A stretch of 64,000 bases of DNA from CAYNFH01 sp964396385 (GTDB taxonomy: Bacteria; Armatimonadota; Chthonomonadetes; Chthonomonadales; CAJBBX01), in assembly GCA_964396385.1 (NCBI GenBank), contig CAYNFH010000003.1:1-64000 (forward strand), read 5' to 3'. Below, piece after piece: positions 52,092 through 61,398 of the stretch. The translations under genes and the position numbers were made by a program. A model generated the notes under the pieces. It ran no database searches and was not told the DNA's origin. It saw nothing but the letters and a program-made list of their open reading frames with translations. Every line of letters starts with the position of its first letter. Within the stretch, counting starts at the first letter, position 1.

Positions 52092-53846
52092 CTATTCCGA
52101 TACTTCGTATGTGAATGTCCGCGCGCTCCACCGCGCGGTCCCGATTCGGATCGCCTTCAGCAGAGCCTGAAGGTGGGCTAACTCCGTCTTAGAGTAACGC
52201 GGGTCCACGGCGCCGGAGCCGCTGACCCAACCTGCCCCCACGGTAGGCTCCAGGGGCGGGAGCTGGTCCACCGACACCAGAATGGCGCGAACCAGTGTGT
52301 GACCCAGTGGCGTCGCGCCGTTTACCTCAAACTCCTGGCGGGGCAGTCTGCTCTTTCCCGGGGGGAGCACGTTGCGGGGTTCGGCCGGCGCAGGCCAGAC
52401 GAGCTGGACCACACCATCAGCGTCGTCCTGATCCAGCAGGTACAGGTAGCCTCCGGTCGGCGTGTCCACCTGCACGTGGAACAGCTCCCCACGCCGGTAT
52501 CGGGGCTGTTCCGGGGCGATGCTCCAATCCACCGGCAGCGTACCGCTTCCGCTCGCCGCCATCCGGAACAGTCGGAGCACATACGCCTGGCGCCGCAAGT
52601 AGTCCGCCAATCCCGCGCTCATGAGCGACGGTACATCCGTGCCGGAGTACTCCGCCTTGCGGAACTCATCCACTTCATCACCGGCTACCCGCGCATGCCA
52701 TACGCGGCCGACGCGGCTGAGGGAGATGATGCGGTCGGGCCGGTCCCCGTACTGCGGCACGAGCGCAGCCTCCGGCAGCCGCTTCGACAAGAATGTCTGC
52801 CAGGCGGGGCCGGCCTGCGCCAGGAGCTTTTTGCGCTCGGCGTCCTCCCTTCCGGGAGGGGCATCGAGCCCTACCCGCAGCGTCTGCTCCTTGCGCCGGA
52901 GGGCGTCCACCATGCCGGCCGCTTGTGCCGCGACCGGTGGGGGCGGCGGAGGCGGTGGACCGGAGAGCATCGGGGATCCGGAGCTTAGCAATGGCCTATC
53001 GAAGAGCTGCGTGAGCCCGGGGCGGTCCGGATAGGGCCGCAGGCCCGGCATGTAGCCCGGCCGGCTCGCGAACCGCTTCCGGACCTCCTCCAGCAGGGAG
53101 CGGTAGGTGGGCGCCTGCTTCTGCACGAGGGCGGTCATAGCGACGTTGCTCAACTCGTCCGAAAATGCGCCGGCCCAGGTGTTGGAGCTGAAGTCCACGC
53201 GCCACTCGTACGCACTGCCTTCGCTTCCGCAGGCGGCGAGCAGAATGCCCGGTCCGCGGTAGAGCTGCTTGCGGGGAACACCGGGACGGGAGACGCAGCG
53301 GGGAACGTTCTTGTAGTACCGGTCCTCCCCGCGGAGGGGCGGCCGGACGTAGCAGGTGTCCAGGACGATCACCGGTGTCGCTTTGCTTCGGACGACCTGT
53401 TGCGCCCAGACCTCCACGGCCGACATCCGGACGTCTCGCGCGGCGCTCTTGGGCTGGCCGTCATAGGGAACCAGCGTGGGCTCCATCTCCTTTGTGGCTC
53501 GCGGCGCGGAGGCGGGGGGAGCGATGGAGCCCCGGCCGCTGAAATAGAACAGGATCTCATCGCCCTCTCGGGCCGAGTCCGCCAGCGCCTGGAGGCCCTT
53601 CCGGATGGCCGCGCCGGTCGCCGCGGATCCACGCAGCTCCTGGACGGCGCAGTGGCCGTACTCCAGCACGGCTCGCATCTGCTTGAGGTCCGTCGCGGCC
53701 CCGTGAAGCTGGTCGTAAGAGTCGTGGATGAAGGGATAGGTGTCCAGGCCCACCAGCAGCGCACGGCTCGCGGCGTGTGTCTGCCGCGCCGCGAGCAGTA
53801 TCGCCGCGGCCAGAACGGCGCGCCGGACGGCGAGCAGCCGGCTCAT
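52092..53846 (-). CDS. Caspase-like protein with substituted catalytic His, DUF4384 C-terminus
   Basis: The 584-residue product has a signal peptide (residues 1-26) and a peptidase C14 domain (ALLVGLDTYPFIHDSYDQLH). The catalytic His position reads FYFSGRGS, with Arg105 where active homologues have His. The Cys motif VIVLDTCYV (C165) is kept. A proline-rich linker (SGPPPPPPPP) leads to a DUF4384 domain (RGELFHVQVDTPTGGYLYLL, then NGATPLGHTLVRAI). It is probably a non-proteolytic pseudo-caspase. The start overlaps the NlpC/P60 gene by ATGA. Confidence 0.82.
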   Translation of the reverse strand: MSRLLAVRRAVLAAAILLAARQTHAASRALLVGLDTYPFIHDSYDQLHGAATDLKQMRAVLEYGHCAVQELRGSAATGAAIRKGLQALADSAREGDEILFYFSGRGSIAPPASAPRATKEMEPTLVPYDGQPKSAARDVRMSAVEVWAQQVVRSKATPVIVLDTCYVRPPLRGEDRYYKNVPRCVSRPGVPRKQLYRGPGILLAACGSEGSAYEWRVDFSSNTWAGAFSDELSNVAMTALVQKQAPTYRSLLEEVRKRFASRPGYMPGLRPYPDRPGLTQLFDRPLLSSGSPMLSGPPPPPPPPVAAQAAGMVDALRRKEQTLRVGLDAPPGREDAERKKLLAQAGPAWQTFLSKRLPEAALVPQYGDRPDRIISLSRVGRVWHARVAGDEVDEFRKAEYSGTDVPSLMSAGLADYLRRQAYVLRLFRMAASGSGTLPVDWSIAPEQPRYRRGELFHVQVDTPTGGYLYLLDQDDADGVVQLVWPAPAEPRNVLPPGKSRLPRQEFEVNGATPLGHTLVRAILVSVDQLPPLEPTVGAGWVSGSGAVDPRYSKTELAHLQALLKAIRIGTARWSARTFTYEVSE

Positions 53847-55942
53847 CGAGCGACCCCCCGTCGATCGACTTCAATGTTCGCCAGCGCTGTATGGCGGAGG
53901 TGATCTCCCCGCACCGCGAAGCGGTAGAGCCGCCACAGGCTGCTGTTCACCAGATCGCTGACGGTCACGCCGCGCGTACTGCACGCATGGACCACGGCGT
54001 GCTCCATGTTGCCGAAGCGGGGGTCCCGCAGCCGCCCCACGTAGATGCCGGTGTGGTGGTTCCCGTCGTACAGCCGGTAAGGGTTGTTCTGGAAGATGAG
54101 CCGGTCTCCCGGCTGGAGCGCGTCCAGGCTGGGGGGCGGTCCCAGGGAGACGGCGCGGCCGAAGATCTCCGCTGGACCGCTCTTCCAGTGGACCACCGCA
54201 CCGTAGTCCTCCATGTTATGGACCGGCGGCGAGGGCACGGGCAGACGTGCGCGCGCATAAACGGCGGCGACGAAGTGAGAGCAGTCGATGCCGCGGTTGA
54301 GGTCCGTGCCGCCCCAGCTATAGGGCGTGCCGATGTACTTCAGGCCCTCACGCGCCGCCATTATGCCTCCCGTCAGCGGGGGAGCGGAGGAAGGCGCGGT
54401 GGGGAACGTCGCCAGGTCCAGGCCCGACGCCCTGACATAACCCGTTATCTCGCCCGCGGTAACGCGGACCAACCCGGCTCCTGGCACCTTGCCGACCACC
54501 AGCACCAGCGAGTTCTTGGGCAGGGTGGTAAGCACCGGCGCACCCCTGCCGGTATGCTGGCGGATCTCCAGGGCAGTCCGCGCTTTGCCTACGGCCTCCA
54601 GCGGCTGCAGACTGTTGGGGCCGAGCGGCGGAGGCGGCGGAAATCGTACGGTGTTGGATGTCGGGAAGGGGCGCAGGAGGTTCACCACCTCCCCGGGCTC
54701 CAGCTCCGTGCCGGGCGGCAGCGCCGTGTTGGCGGCCAGGAACTGGGTAGCGGTGACGCGGCACCGTTTGGAGAGGGATGCGACCGTCTCACCCGGCTGG
54801 ACCGCGTAGAGGCCGGTCACCTGGTAGCCCGCAGACTTGGGACGCGTGCCGTCCTCCTGAAGGCCGGCGATGACTACCACCGGAGCGCCGAGCGGCAGGC
54901 GGTCGTCCGGGCGGAGACCGTTCAGCGTCCTGAGCAGGCTAACCGGCATCCGCGCCGAGGCCGCGACCTCCTCCAGTCGCTGGCCCGGTTTCAACGCGAT
55001 CGTCTCGAAGCGGATGGGCGAGGGGGTCACATGCTGGCGCAGTCCGACCACGTACCAGTCCCCTTCCTTAATCTCGCCGCGCCGGATGGCCGCGAGGGCG
55101 TCTCCGTCGGAAGGCTGAACTCTCGTGACAACCGCCGCATAGGATCCGTATGTATGGCCCAGCGCACCGTAGAAGCTCGTCTCCGCTCGCACGGGGGACT
55201 GCGGACCGCCGGCCCGCGGCGTGGGCTTGTCCGTGGCGCGCGGGTGGGTGACTGGCGCCCCGAATGCGTTGGTCCCGAGCAGCGGGACCGGGATCCCTTC
55301 ACTCAGGGTGTATATCTGCACGAAGGCCGGAACGGGGGGACGCACCCAGAGCAGCAGTGTCTTGGCGGGAGGAGAGACACCCATCTCCGGGAGGAGCGAG
55401 AAGTCCGGGAGCGCGCTAGCCCCGCCGGCCAGACCCAGCTTCTGCCTCCAGTAGGCCGGTGTGAAGAGGGAGATCTGGGCGCCTCCCACCTCCATGCCGA
55501 TCCCCAGTAGCCCTGCCAGGCTCTCCAGGCCCACCATCATCGTCTCGCCGTGTCCAGGCAGCGCCATCCTGCGGGGCGGGGCGGACAGGTACACCCGGCG
55601 TGTTGCTTCCCCCTCACGACCTGGACTCACCTCCGCGTAGCTGCCCGATTGGTCCGCCGCCGGAAGCTGGATGACGACCTTGCCGCCGACCAGGACTTTA
55701 CAGAAGGTGGGGTCCGTCGCGTCCAGATTGGCTTGCCCGTGGGTGAGCACGCTCAGCGCGCGCTCCAGGGGCACGCGATAGTCGTTCAGCTCGATGGCGA
55801 CCGGCCCAATGTCTACCGGCTGCTCATCCATCCGCACGACGATATGGGGCAGCAGCCGGAGATCGGCGCGCGCGGAACGGAGCAGCGCGCCGGCCAGCGC
55901 CATGCTGCCGAGCAGGAGCGCAGCGCGATAGCCCGGTCTCAC
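53843..55942 (-). CDS. NlpC/P60 peptidoglycan hydrolase with LysM and SH3-like domains
   Basis: The 699-residue secreted protein has a signal peptide (AALLLGSMALAGALLRSARA) and an N-terminal stalk-like domain with GRIxVPL-type pattern (YRVPLERALSVLTHGQANLD). Two LysM-like modules follow (KPGQRLEEVAASARMPVSLL and QPGETVASLSKRCRVTATQF), then an SH3 segment (LPKNSLVLVVGKVPGAGLVR). The C-terminal NlpC/P60 domain has Cys in GIDCSHFVAAVYAR and His in NHHTGIYVGR. It is expected to cut peptide stems of peptidoglycan. It is coupled to both caspase genes by ATGA overlaps. Confidence 0.88.
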   Translation of the reverse strand: MRPGYRAALLLGSMALAGALLRSARADLRLLPHIVVRMDEQPVDIGPVAIELNDYRVPLERALSVLTHGQANLDATDPTFCKVLVGGKVVIQLPAADQSGSYAEVSPGREGEATRRVYLSAPPRRMALPGHGETMMVGLESLAGLLGIGMEVGGAQISLFTPAYWRQKLGLAGGASALPDFSLLPEMGVSPPAKTLLLWVRPPVPAFVQIYTLSEGIPVPLLGTNAFGAPVTHPRATDKPTPRAGGPQSPVRAETSFYGALGHTYGSYAAVVTRVQPSDGDALAAIRRGEIKEGDWYVVGLRQHVTPSPIRFETIALKPGQRLEEVAASARMPVSLLRTLNGLRPDDRLPLGAPVVVIAGLQEDGTRPKSAGYQVTGLYAVQPGETVASLSKRCRVTATQFLAANTALPPGTELEPGEVVNLLRPFPTSNTVRFPPPPPLGPNSLQPLEAVGKARTALEIRQHTGRGAPVLTTLPKNSLVLVVGKVPGAGLVRVTAGEITGYVRASGLDLATFPTAPSSAPPLTGGIMAAREGLKYIGTPYSWGGTDLNRGIDCSHFVAAVYARARLPVPSPPVHNMEDYGAVVHWKSGPAEIFGRAVSLGPPPSLDALQPGDRLIFQNNPYRLYDGNHHTGIYVGRLRDPRFGNMEHAVVHACSTRGVTVSDLVNSSLWRLYRFAVRGDHLRHTALANIEVDRRGVAR

Positions 55943-57291
55943 CGGTTCTCTCCCTTGCCGATGACGCTGAAGGTGACCTCGGACGTGTAGAACACGCCGG
56001 CGGGGGCGCGGGCCTCCCGGAGCCGCTTCATTCCCTGGAAGCGCACTCCTTCGTCACCTACGTTGGCAGCGTCTATGACCGCGGCCGCCTTCTCCCTCGT
56101 GGTGAAGAGAAGTGCCTTCACGTGCTCCAGCCCTTTCTCATCCGCCGTGTAGTACTCGCTGGGTGGCGGCGGGAGCCTCTTGACGTCGCCGACCTCTACC
56201 TGGGCTGTGCTCACGTCTCCCTTTGGAAACAGGCGATAGACCTTGCCGTCCACGTTGCGGTCCAGCACCACCAGGAAGCCGGTGACGCCGATTTTCACGT
56301 CCAGGCGGATGGGCTCGCCCAGCTCAAAGGCGGTGTGGTCCGGGATCAGGCTGAGGGAGAGCGCCGCGGGATCCACGTGGTCGCTGTTAAAGTCTTGCCA
56401 GAGGGTCGGGGGATCCTGCTCTGTGCTGGAGACCGTCGCGAGACGGTCCTTGGAGTCGAACAGCGACGCCTGCACATAGGCCGGGGAGATAGTCGGGTGC
56501 TGGTGGAACCGGTCGCCGAGCGTCTCCGCGACTTTCCCCTTCACCTCCGCGTGGAGGGTTCCCCACGGGAGGCTGCTGTCCTGCTTCAGCTCTTCCACCA
56601 GATCACTGGTGAAGACGCCGTGGTACTCGCCCTTGAATCGGCCCTCCAGCGCCTGCTCGTTGCCCTGCGCCGCGGTCCAGTAGCATACGTTGCTGTCCTT
56701 CACCAGGTCGCTCTGAGTGTCCTGATGGCTCGCCGGCCGGGCCGTGATGCTCTTGGAGCCTGCCGGCGCATAGTAGCGCGGCCGGAAGTCGCGCCGGTCC
56801 TCCGTAGAGATGAATTTACGCATGGCGCCGGAGAAGCAGGAGTCCAGAACCACTGTACGGGCGCGGCCGGGGACAGCGCGCACGGTCTGGTAGAGCTCTT
56901 CCGGCGTAATCCCGTTGCCCTGTGCCGTGGAGTCGGTAGGCATCAGCTCCATGCGCGGCTCATCCCGGCCGTGGCCCGCGAAGTAGAGGAGAAAGCGCTC
57001 ACTCGGGCCCACGCGCGCGCCAATAGAGGAGATGTTCGCCAGGATGGCCGCGCGCGTCGCCTGCTCGTTGAGCAGCAGCGTGACCTTGAAGCCGAGGTCC
57101 TTCAAGGCTCCGGCCATCAGGCGGGCGTCTCCCTCGCAGCCTCGCAGCGTGTTAGCACGGGCGAGTTGGTACCGCTGTACCCCGATCACCAGGGCTTGAT
57201 CCTCGCTTTGCGCAGGCGCCTGCGCGGCAAGCATCGCAAGCAGCAGGAACGCCGTAACAGCGGCGGATCGCATGGACGTTAAGCGTTTCAT
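55939..57291 (-). CDS. Caspase-family peptidase (C14) with DUF4384 domain, intact catalytic dyad
   Basis: From ATG 57291 the product is 450 residues. It has a signal peptide (AAVTAFLLLAMLAAQAPAQ) and a caspase fold with VIGVQRYQLARANTLRGCEG, catalytic His107 in YFAGHGRDE and Cys152 in VVLDSCFSGAM. A C-terminal DUF4384-like domain follows (AFELGEPIRLDVKIGVTGFL, then KVYRLFPKGD). It is exported or membrane-facing. Metacaspase-type enzymes cut after Arg/Lys. It heads a minus-strand operon that diverges from the injection-system operon 183 bp away. Confidence 0.88.
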   Translation of the reverse strand: MKRLTSMRSAAVTAFLLLAMLAAQAPAQSEDQALVIGVQRYQLARANTLRGCEGDARLMAGALKDLGFKVTLLLNEQATRAAILANISSIGARVGPSERFLLYFAGHGRDEPRMELMPTDSTAQGNGITPEELYQTVRAVPGRARTVVLDSCFSGAMRKFISTEDRRDFRPRYYAPAGSKSITARPASHQDTQSDLVKDSNVCYWTAAQGNEQALEGRFKGEYHGVFTSDLVEELKQDSSLPWGTLHAEVKGKVAETLGDRFHQHPTISPAYVQASLFDSKDRLATVSSTEQDPPTLWQDFNSDHVDPAALSLSLIPDHTAFELGEPIRLDVKIGVTGFLVVLDRNVDGKVYRLFPKGDVSTAQVEVGDVKRLPPPPSEYYTADEKGLEHVKALLFTTREKAAAVIDAANVGDEGVRFQGMKRLREARAPAGVFYTSEVTFSVIGKGENR

Positions 57292-57474
57292 GCGCGGCTC
57301 TTCGCGTGGCGTTTGGGCTATTCCTCGCCCCTTCCAGCCCTTTCGGAGGGATCTGCGCAAATGGGCCGGTTTCGGCAACGCTTTCGGCAACGGTGGGCCT
57401 GTAGACTGGCCGTGGTCAGGACGCAAGAGCCCCTGAACGTCCGACAACGCCCTGGAAGGCAAAACGATCCGCCC
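57292..57474. promoter_or_regulatory. Divergent control region between caspase and eCIS operons
   Basis: This 183-bp gap must hold both promoters. It contains a direct repeat TTTCGGCAACG at 57370-57380 and 57382-57392 (12-bp period), a possible operator. No consensus -35/-10 pair was found. Confidence 0.5.
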
Positions 57475-58695
57475 ATGATCCACGACGTGGACGAGACCCT
57501 GCGCAAGCTGCTGGTGGAGGAGCTGGCTCGCATTCCCGGCGACCCCGTGCGTCACCCCGATCAGATTGGGTTCGACCCGCCGTCGGTGGCGGAGGCCATC
57601 CAGGATCGGGCGGCTCGCGTAAACCTGTACCTGCACGACGTCCGGGAGAACCGCGACCTGCGGGACGAGGGGTTCGTGTCGGTCCCCGGTCCACCGGACA
57701 GAAGCGCCGTAGGCCGCCGCCAGACGGGGGTGCGGCTGGACCTTTCCTATCTCATCACCGCGTACGCGGGCGATGACGCCGCGGTGGAGCACCGGCTGCT
57801 GTCCGATATTCTCATCGTCCTGCTGCGCACTCTGTCGGCGCCCACCAAGTACCTCAGCGGAGAGCTGGAGGGGCTGGGCTCCAACGCCGTCCTGCTGACC
57901 GTGGCCCAGCCGGACCACATCGCTAACAGCGATCCCGCGTCCTTATGGCAGGCGCTCGGCGGAACGCTCCGGCCGGCCGTGAGCCTCGTGGTCACGACGC
58001 CGTTCGACCCGTTCGCTACCGTCTGGGCCAGGGCGGTGAAGGAGGCGATCCTGGGGGTAGGTCAGGGTCTTCCCCCCGACGGCCCCAGGCGTCCGCTGGG
58101 GATGACCGGCGTGTGGGTGAGTGCGGCCGGCGTGGCGCTGAACCAGGAGACGGAGAGACCGCTGGAGGGTGTGCGGGTAACCGTCTCCGGCCGCCGCGAG
58201 TCCGTGCACACCGATTCCCACGGGTTCTTCCACCTACTCAACCTGCCGGCCGGCCCGTATACCCTCCAGTTCGAGAAGAAAGGCTACCAGGCGCAGTCGC
58301 TGGCCGTGTACGCGCCACAGCTCGGACGACCGGACCAACTGGAGCCCACCGTCGCCGCGCTGCGTGCACTCAGCCCGGAGGAGCGCGCTGCGCAGGCTGC
58401 GGGTCAGGCGGCCGCCCGGGCCACGTCGGCCGTTATCGAGAGAGACCGTACCTACCGCGTCTCCCTCACCGGCACGCTCACCTTCGCCGATGGCCGGCCC
58501 GCCGCCAACATACCCGTCCGTGTTGGACGCCACACCACGACCACGGACCTTTCCGGAGTCTACTACTTCCTGGACCTTCCGCCGGGAGATCACACGGTCT
58601 ATGCGGACGTACCCGGCCAGGGTCCACTCAAGGCGGTGCCCGGAGAGGCCACTCCCATCCTTTCCGGCCCGCCAGCCGGCCGCTCTCGTTCATAG
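57475..58695 (+). CDS. DUF4255 (Pvc16-like) cap protein fused to carboxypeptidase-regulatory domains
   Basis: From ATG 57475 the product is 406 residues. Residues 1-~185 are a DUF4255/Pvc16_N domain (DVDETLRKLLVEELARIPGD, then QTGVRLDLSYLITAYAGDDA and VEHRLLSDILIVLLRTL), the terminal cap of contractile tails. Two CarboxypepD_reg-like beta-sandwiches follow (residues ~210-280, RPLEGVRVTVSGRRESVHTD; and ~325-395, TFADGRPAANIPVRVGRHTT). The fused sandwiches are extra to the classical Pvc16 and could decorate the tail. It is the first gene of the eCIS operon. Confidence 0.85.
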   Translation: MIHDVDETLRKLLVEELARIPGDPVRHPDQIGFDPPSVAEAIQDRAARVNLYLHDVRENRDLRDEGFVSVPGPPDRSAVGRRQTGVRLDLSYLITAYAGDDAAVEHRLLSDILIVLLRTLSAPTKYLSGELEGLGSNAVLLTVAQPDHIANSDPASLWQALGGTLRPAVSLVVTTPFDPFATVWARAVKEAILGVGQGLPPDGPRRPLGMTGVWVSAAGVALNQETERPLEGVRVTVSGRRESVHTDSHGFFHLLNLPAGPYTLQFEKKGYQAQSLAVYAPQLGRPDQLEPTVAALRALSPEERAAQAAGQAAARATSAVIERDRTYRVSLTGTLTFADGRPAANIPVRVGRHTTTTDLSGVYYFLDLPPGDHTVYADVPGQGPLKAVPGEATPILSGPPAGRSRS

Positions 58696-58728
58696 CGCGG
58701 TTCCCTTTCTCGTTTGCAGGAGGACACG

Positions 58729-60582
58729 ATGCCTGAATACCTAGCACCCGGCGTATTCGTTGAAGAGATTGACAACGGCAGCAAGCCCATAGAAGGCGTG
58801 GGCACAAACACGGTCGCCTTCGTGGGCTTCGCGAAGAGCGGGGACTTCAACACCCCCACCTTTATCTCCAACTGGACGCAGTTCTGCCAGAGCTTCGGCG
58901 AGGAGGAGAACGCGCTTGTTCGCGCCCTCTCCGACGAGCTGGGAATCACCGGCCCGGAGGTCGTAGCCGCCAAGCGCGCCTCGCGCAAAGGCTGGATAGA
59001 GTACGCGCAGACTGCGGTCCAGAGTGCTATCCGCGAGCGCCCGGCCAATGCCAAGGGTAGCAAGAGCTGGCAGGACTTCCTGCGCACCCACCAGATTCCC
59101 ATGAGCGGCCTGCCATACGCGGAGGGCAGCTACCTGGCGCACACGGTCCGCGGCTACTACGACAACGGCGGAGGGCGCGCGTACATTGTGCGCATTCCAC
59201 GCCGCCAGGATGTGGAGTCGCTGCTTTATAAGGTCAATGGCCAGGCCGACAGCAAGAAGCTGGCCCCGCCTCCACCACTCACTATCGGTCCCTATACTTT
59301 CAAGGCCGCGAAGACCGCCGCAGACCCAGTTCAGATCGAGGTGGAGCACGTTGGGGACGGAGAGGAGTTCCGGATCAAGCTGTCTCAGGGCGACGCCTCG
59401 GAGTCCTATGGGTACGGCAAGGACAAGCCCTTGACTCCGGACGGGCTGGCCCAGGCGCTCACTCGCTCCAAGCTGGTGGACGTACAGACGGCGGACGCCG
59501 CCACCATGACGCGGCCGGAAGCTCGCATCTATACCATTGAGGCCGCGAGCCTCGTCCCGGTTGCTGCTTCCGGCGCACCCGAGTCGCTCTCCGTCAGCGC
59601 GCTGGCAGCGCTCAAAGCGGAGGATTTCATTGGGGACGAGGCGCAGCGCACCGGCGTTAACGGGCTCGCGCTGCTGGACGACGTCAACGCGGTCTGCGTG
59701 CCGGACCTCATGGCGGGCCTCTATCAGCGGCAGAGTGTAAACGGTAACGGCGGACCGGCGGTGGAGACGCTCGCACTGAACGACGCGCGCCGACAGGCGA
59801 TCCTCGACGCTCAGTGCGCCGTGGTGGCCTATTGCGAGCGCTCCGCGGACCGAATGGCTATCCTGGACCCGCTGCCAGGATTGACGCCGCAGCAGATGCG
59901 CGACACCACGCTCAATACCCCCTATAACTGCGATCACGGCCAGGCGGCCATTTACTATCCCTGGATCAGGATCACGGACCCGATGCGCCGGGGCCAGCAG
60001 ATGATGTGCCCACCCTGCGGCCACGTGGCGGGCGTCTGGGTGCGGGCGGCGGTTGAGCGCGGAGTACACAAGGCACCGGCCAACGAGGCGCTGCTCGGAG
60101 CCGTGGCCCTGGAGGTGGGGATTACGAAGGGCGAGCAGGAGATCCTCAACCCGGAGGGCATCAATGCTATCCGTGCGTTCCCCGGCACCGGCATCCGCAT
60201 CTGGGGCGCCCGTACGCTGGCGACCGTGGGCAACCCCTCCTGGAAGTACGTCAACGTCCGACGGTTGTTCAACTACCTGGAGAAATCCATGGAGCGCGGG
60301 CTCCAGTGGGTGGTCTTCGAGCCAAACGACTCGGACCTGTGGGGCCGGGTGCGCCGAAACATCGCCGCCTTCCTGTGGACCGAGTGGAAGGAAGGAAAGC
60401 TGTTCGGAACGACTGCGGCGGAGGCGTTCTACGTCAAGTGCGACTCGGAGACAAATCCCCAGGAGATGATCGATCTCGGCAGGCTGTACGTGGAGATCGG
60501 GGTCAACCCCGTCAAGCCGGCGGAGTTCGTGATTGTGCGCATCGGGCAGTGGTCGGCCAGCAGCAGCATCGCAGAAGCGTAG
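58729..60582 (+). CDS. Contractile tail sheath protein (Pvc2-like)
   Basis: AGGAGG lies five bases before ATG 58729. The 617-residue product begins with the sheath signature YLAPGVFVEEIDNGSKPIEG and VGTNTVAFVGFAKSG. It has a variable middle domain (residues ~180-320) and ends with the conserved C-terminal sheath domain: IWGARTLATVGNPSWKYVNV, RLFNYLEKSMERGLQWVVFE and GRVRRNIAAFLWTEWKEGKL. Rings of this protein contract to drive the inner tube. Only one sheath gene is visible, where Photorhabdus PVC has three. Confidence 0.95.
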   Translation: MPEYLAPGVFVEEIDNGSKPIEGVGTNTVAFVGFAKSGDFNTPTFISNWTQFCQSFGEEENALVRALSDELGITGPEVVAAKRASRKGWIEYAQTAVQSAIRERPANAKGSKSWQDFLRTHQIPMSGLPYAEGSYLAHTVRGYYDNGGGRAYIVRIPRRQDVESLLYKVNGQADSKKLAPPPPLTIGPYTFKAAKTAADPVQIEVEHVGDGEEFRIKLSQGDASESYGYGKDKPLTPDGLAQALTRSKLVDVQTADAATMTRPEARIYTIEAASLVPVAASGAPESLSVSALAALKAEDFIGDEAQRTGVNGLALLDDVNAVCVPDLMAGLYQRQSVNGNGGPAVETLALNDARRQAILDAQCAVVAYCERSADRMAILDPLPGLTPQQMRDTTLNTPYNCDHGQAAIYYPWIRITDPMRRGQQMMCPPCGHVAGVWVRAAVERGVHKAPANEALLGAVALEVGITKGEQEILNPEGINAIRAFPGTGIRIWGARTLATVGNPSWKYVNVRRLFNYLEKSMERGLQWVVFEPNDSDLWGRVRRNIAAFLWTEWKEGKLFGTTAAEAFYVKCDSETNPQEMIDLGRLYVEIGVNPVKPAEFVIVRIGQWSASSSIAEA

Positions 60583-60607
60583 TCTTCGACGATAGGAGGG
60601 ATTAGCA

Positions 60608-61042
60608 ATGGCTGAAGTGATTGGGGCATTGAGGTGGTACCTCGAAGTCGACGGCATAACGGAAGGAATCTTTCGGGAGGTGACGGGGCTCGATTCCGAG
60701 ACGGAGGTGATCGAGCACCGGGTCACGGGCAAGAACGGCAACCTGATAGTCCACAAGGTGCCGGGTGCGCTCAAGTGGTCCAACGTCACCCTCCGCCGCG
60801 GAATTACGGACGACCGGAAGCTGCACGACTGGCGCAAAAAGATCGAGGACGGGCAGATCGAGGCGAACCGCAAGAACGGGACGATCACCTGCTTCGCCCC
60901 GAACGGCGATGTAGTCGCAAAGTACTCGTTCAAGAAGGGCTGGCCGTGTAAGTGGCGGGGGCCGGGACTGGACGCCACCAAGAACGAGTTGGCCATTGAA
61001 GAGCTGGAGCTGGCCCACGAGGGGCTGGAGCGCCAGCAGTAA
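60608..61042 (+). CDS. Contractile tail tube protein (Pvc1/gp19-like)
   Basis: The 144-residue protein follows the tail-tube family: ALRWYLEVDGITEGIFREVT, GLDSETEVIEHR, the loop GKNGNLIVHKVPGALKWSNV and TLRRGITDDRKLHDWRKKIE. It stacks as the inner tube inside the sheath. AGGAGGGAT precedes ATG 60608. Only one tube gene is seen in this part of the operon. Confidence 0.94.
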   Translation: MAEVIGALRWYLEVDGITEGIFREVTGLDSETEVIEHRVTGKNGNLIVHKVPGALKWSNVTLRRGITDDRKLHDWRKKIEDGQIEANRKNGTITCFAPNGDVVAKYSFKKGWPCKWRGPGLDATKNELAIEELELAHEGLERQQ

Positions 61043-61053
61043 TGAGGCCCTAG

Positions 61054-61398
61054 ATGAACAAGGCATCCGGCCTACAAACCGAGTTCGAGTTCACCCTTCC
61101 TAAGGGATATGTGGGACCGGACGGTACGCTGCACCGGAAGGGCAGGATGCGCCTCGCCACGGCCATCGACGAGATCGCTCCGCTGCGGGATCCGCGCGTC
61201 CGCTCCAATGAGGCGTACCTGGTGATCATCCTGCTCGCCAGGGTGATCACCCAGCTAGGGACGCTCGACGGCATCGACACCGGCGTGATCGAAGGGCTGT
61301 TTTCTGCCGACCTTGCCTACCTCCAGGACTTCTACCGGAAGATCAACGACGTGGATGGAGGTGAGGCCGCGGGGGAGGACGGCCAGACGGGGGAATAG
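61054..61398 (+). CDS. Small tail-assembly-type eCIS protein
   Basis: The 114-residue product begins SGLQTEFEFTLPKGYVGPDG, then GRMRLATAIDEIAPLRDPRV and LVIILLARVITQLGTLDGID. This pattern is found directly after tube genes in eCIS and in T4-like tails at the position of the tail assembly chaperone. The frame ends in a run of five G just before TAG, overlapping the next ORF in the -1 frame. The function is inferred from position. Confidence 0.75.
   Translation: MNKASGLQTEFEFTLPKGYVGPDGTLHRKGRMRLATAIDEIAPLRDPRVRSNEAYLVIILLARVITQLGTLDGIDTGVIEGLFSADLAYLQDFYRKINDVDGGEAAGEDGQTGE

Noticed and set aside
57292..57474. Consensus sigma-70 promoters in the divergent region
   Set aside because: No adequate -35/-10 pair could be identified on either strand; only the direct repeat is reported.
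58741..60996. A 751-residue open frame on the minus strand across the sheath and tube genes
   Set aside because: It is antisense to two clearly recognisable genes, its sequence is Arg/His/Leu-rich with no motifs, and GC-rich codons keep such frames open by chance.
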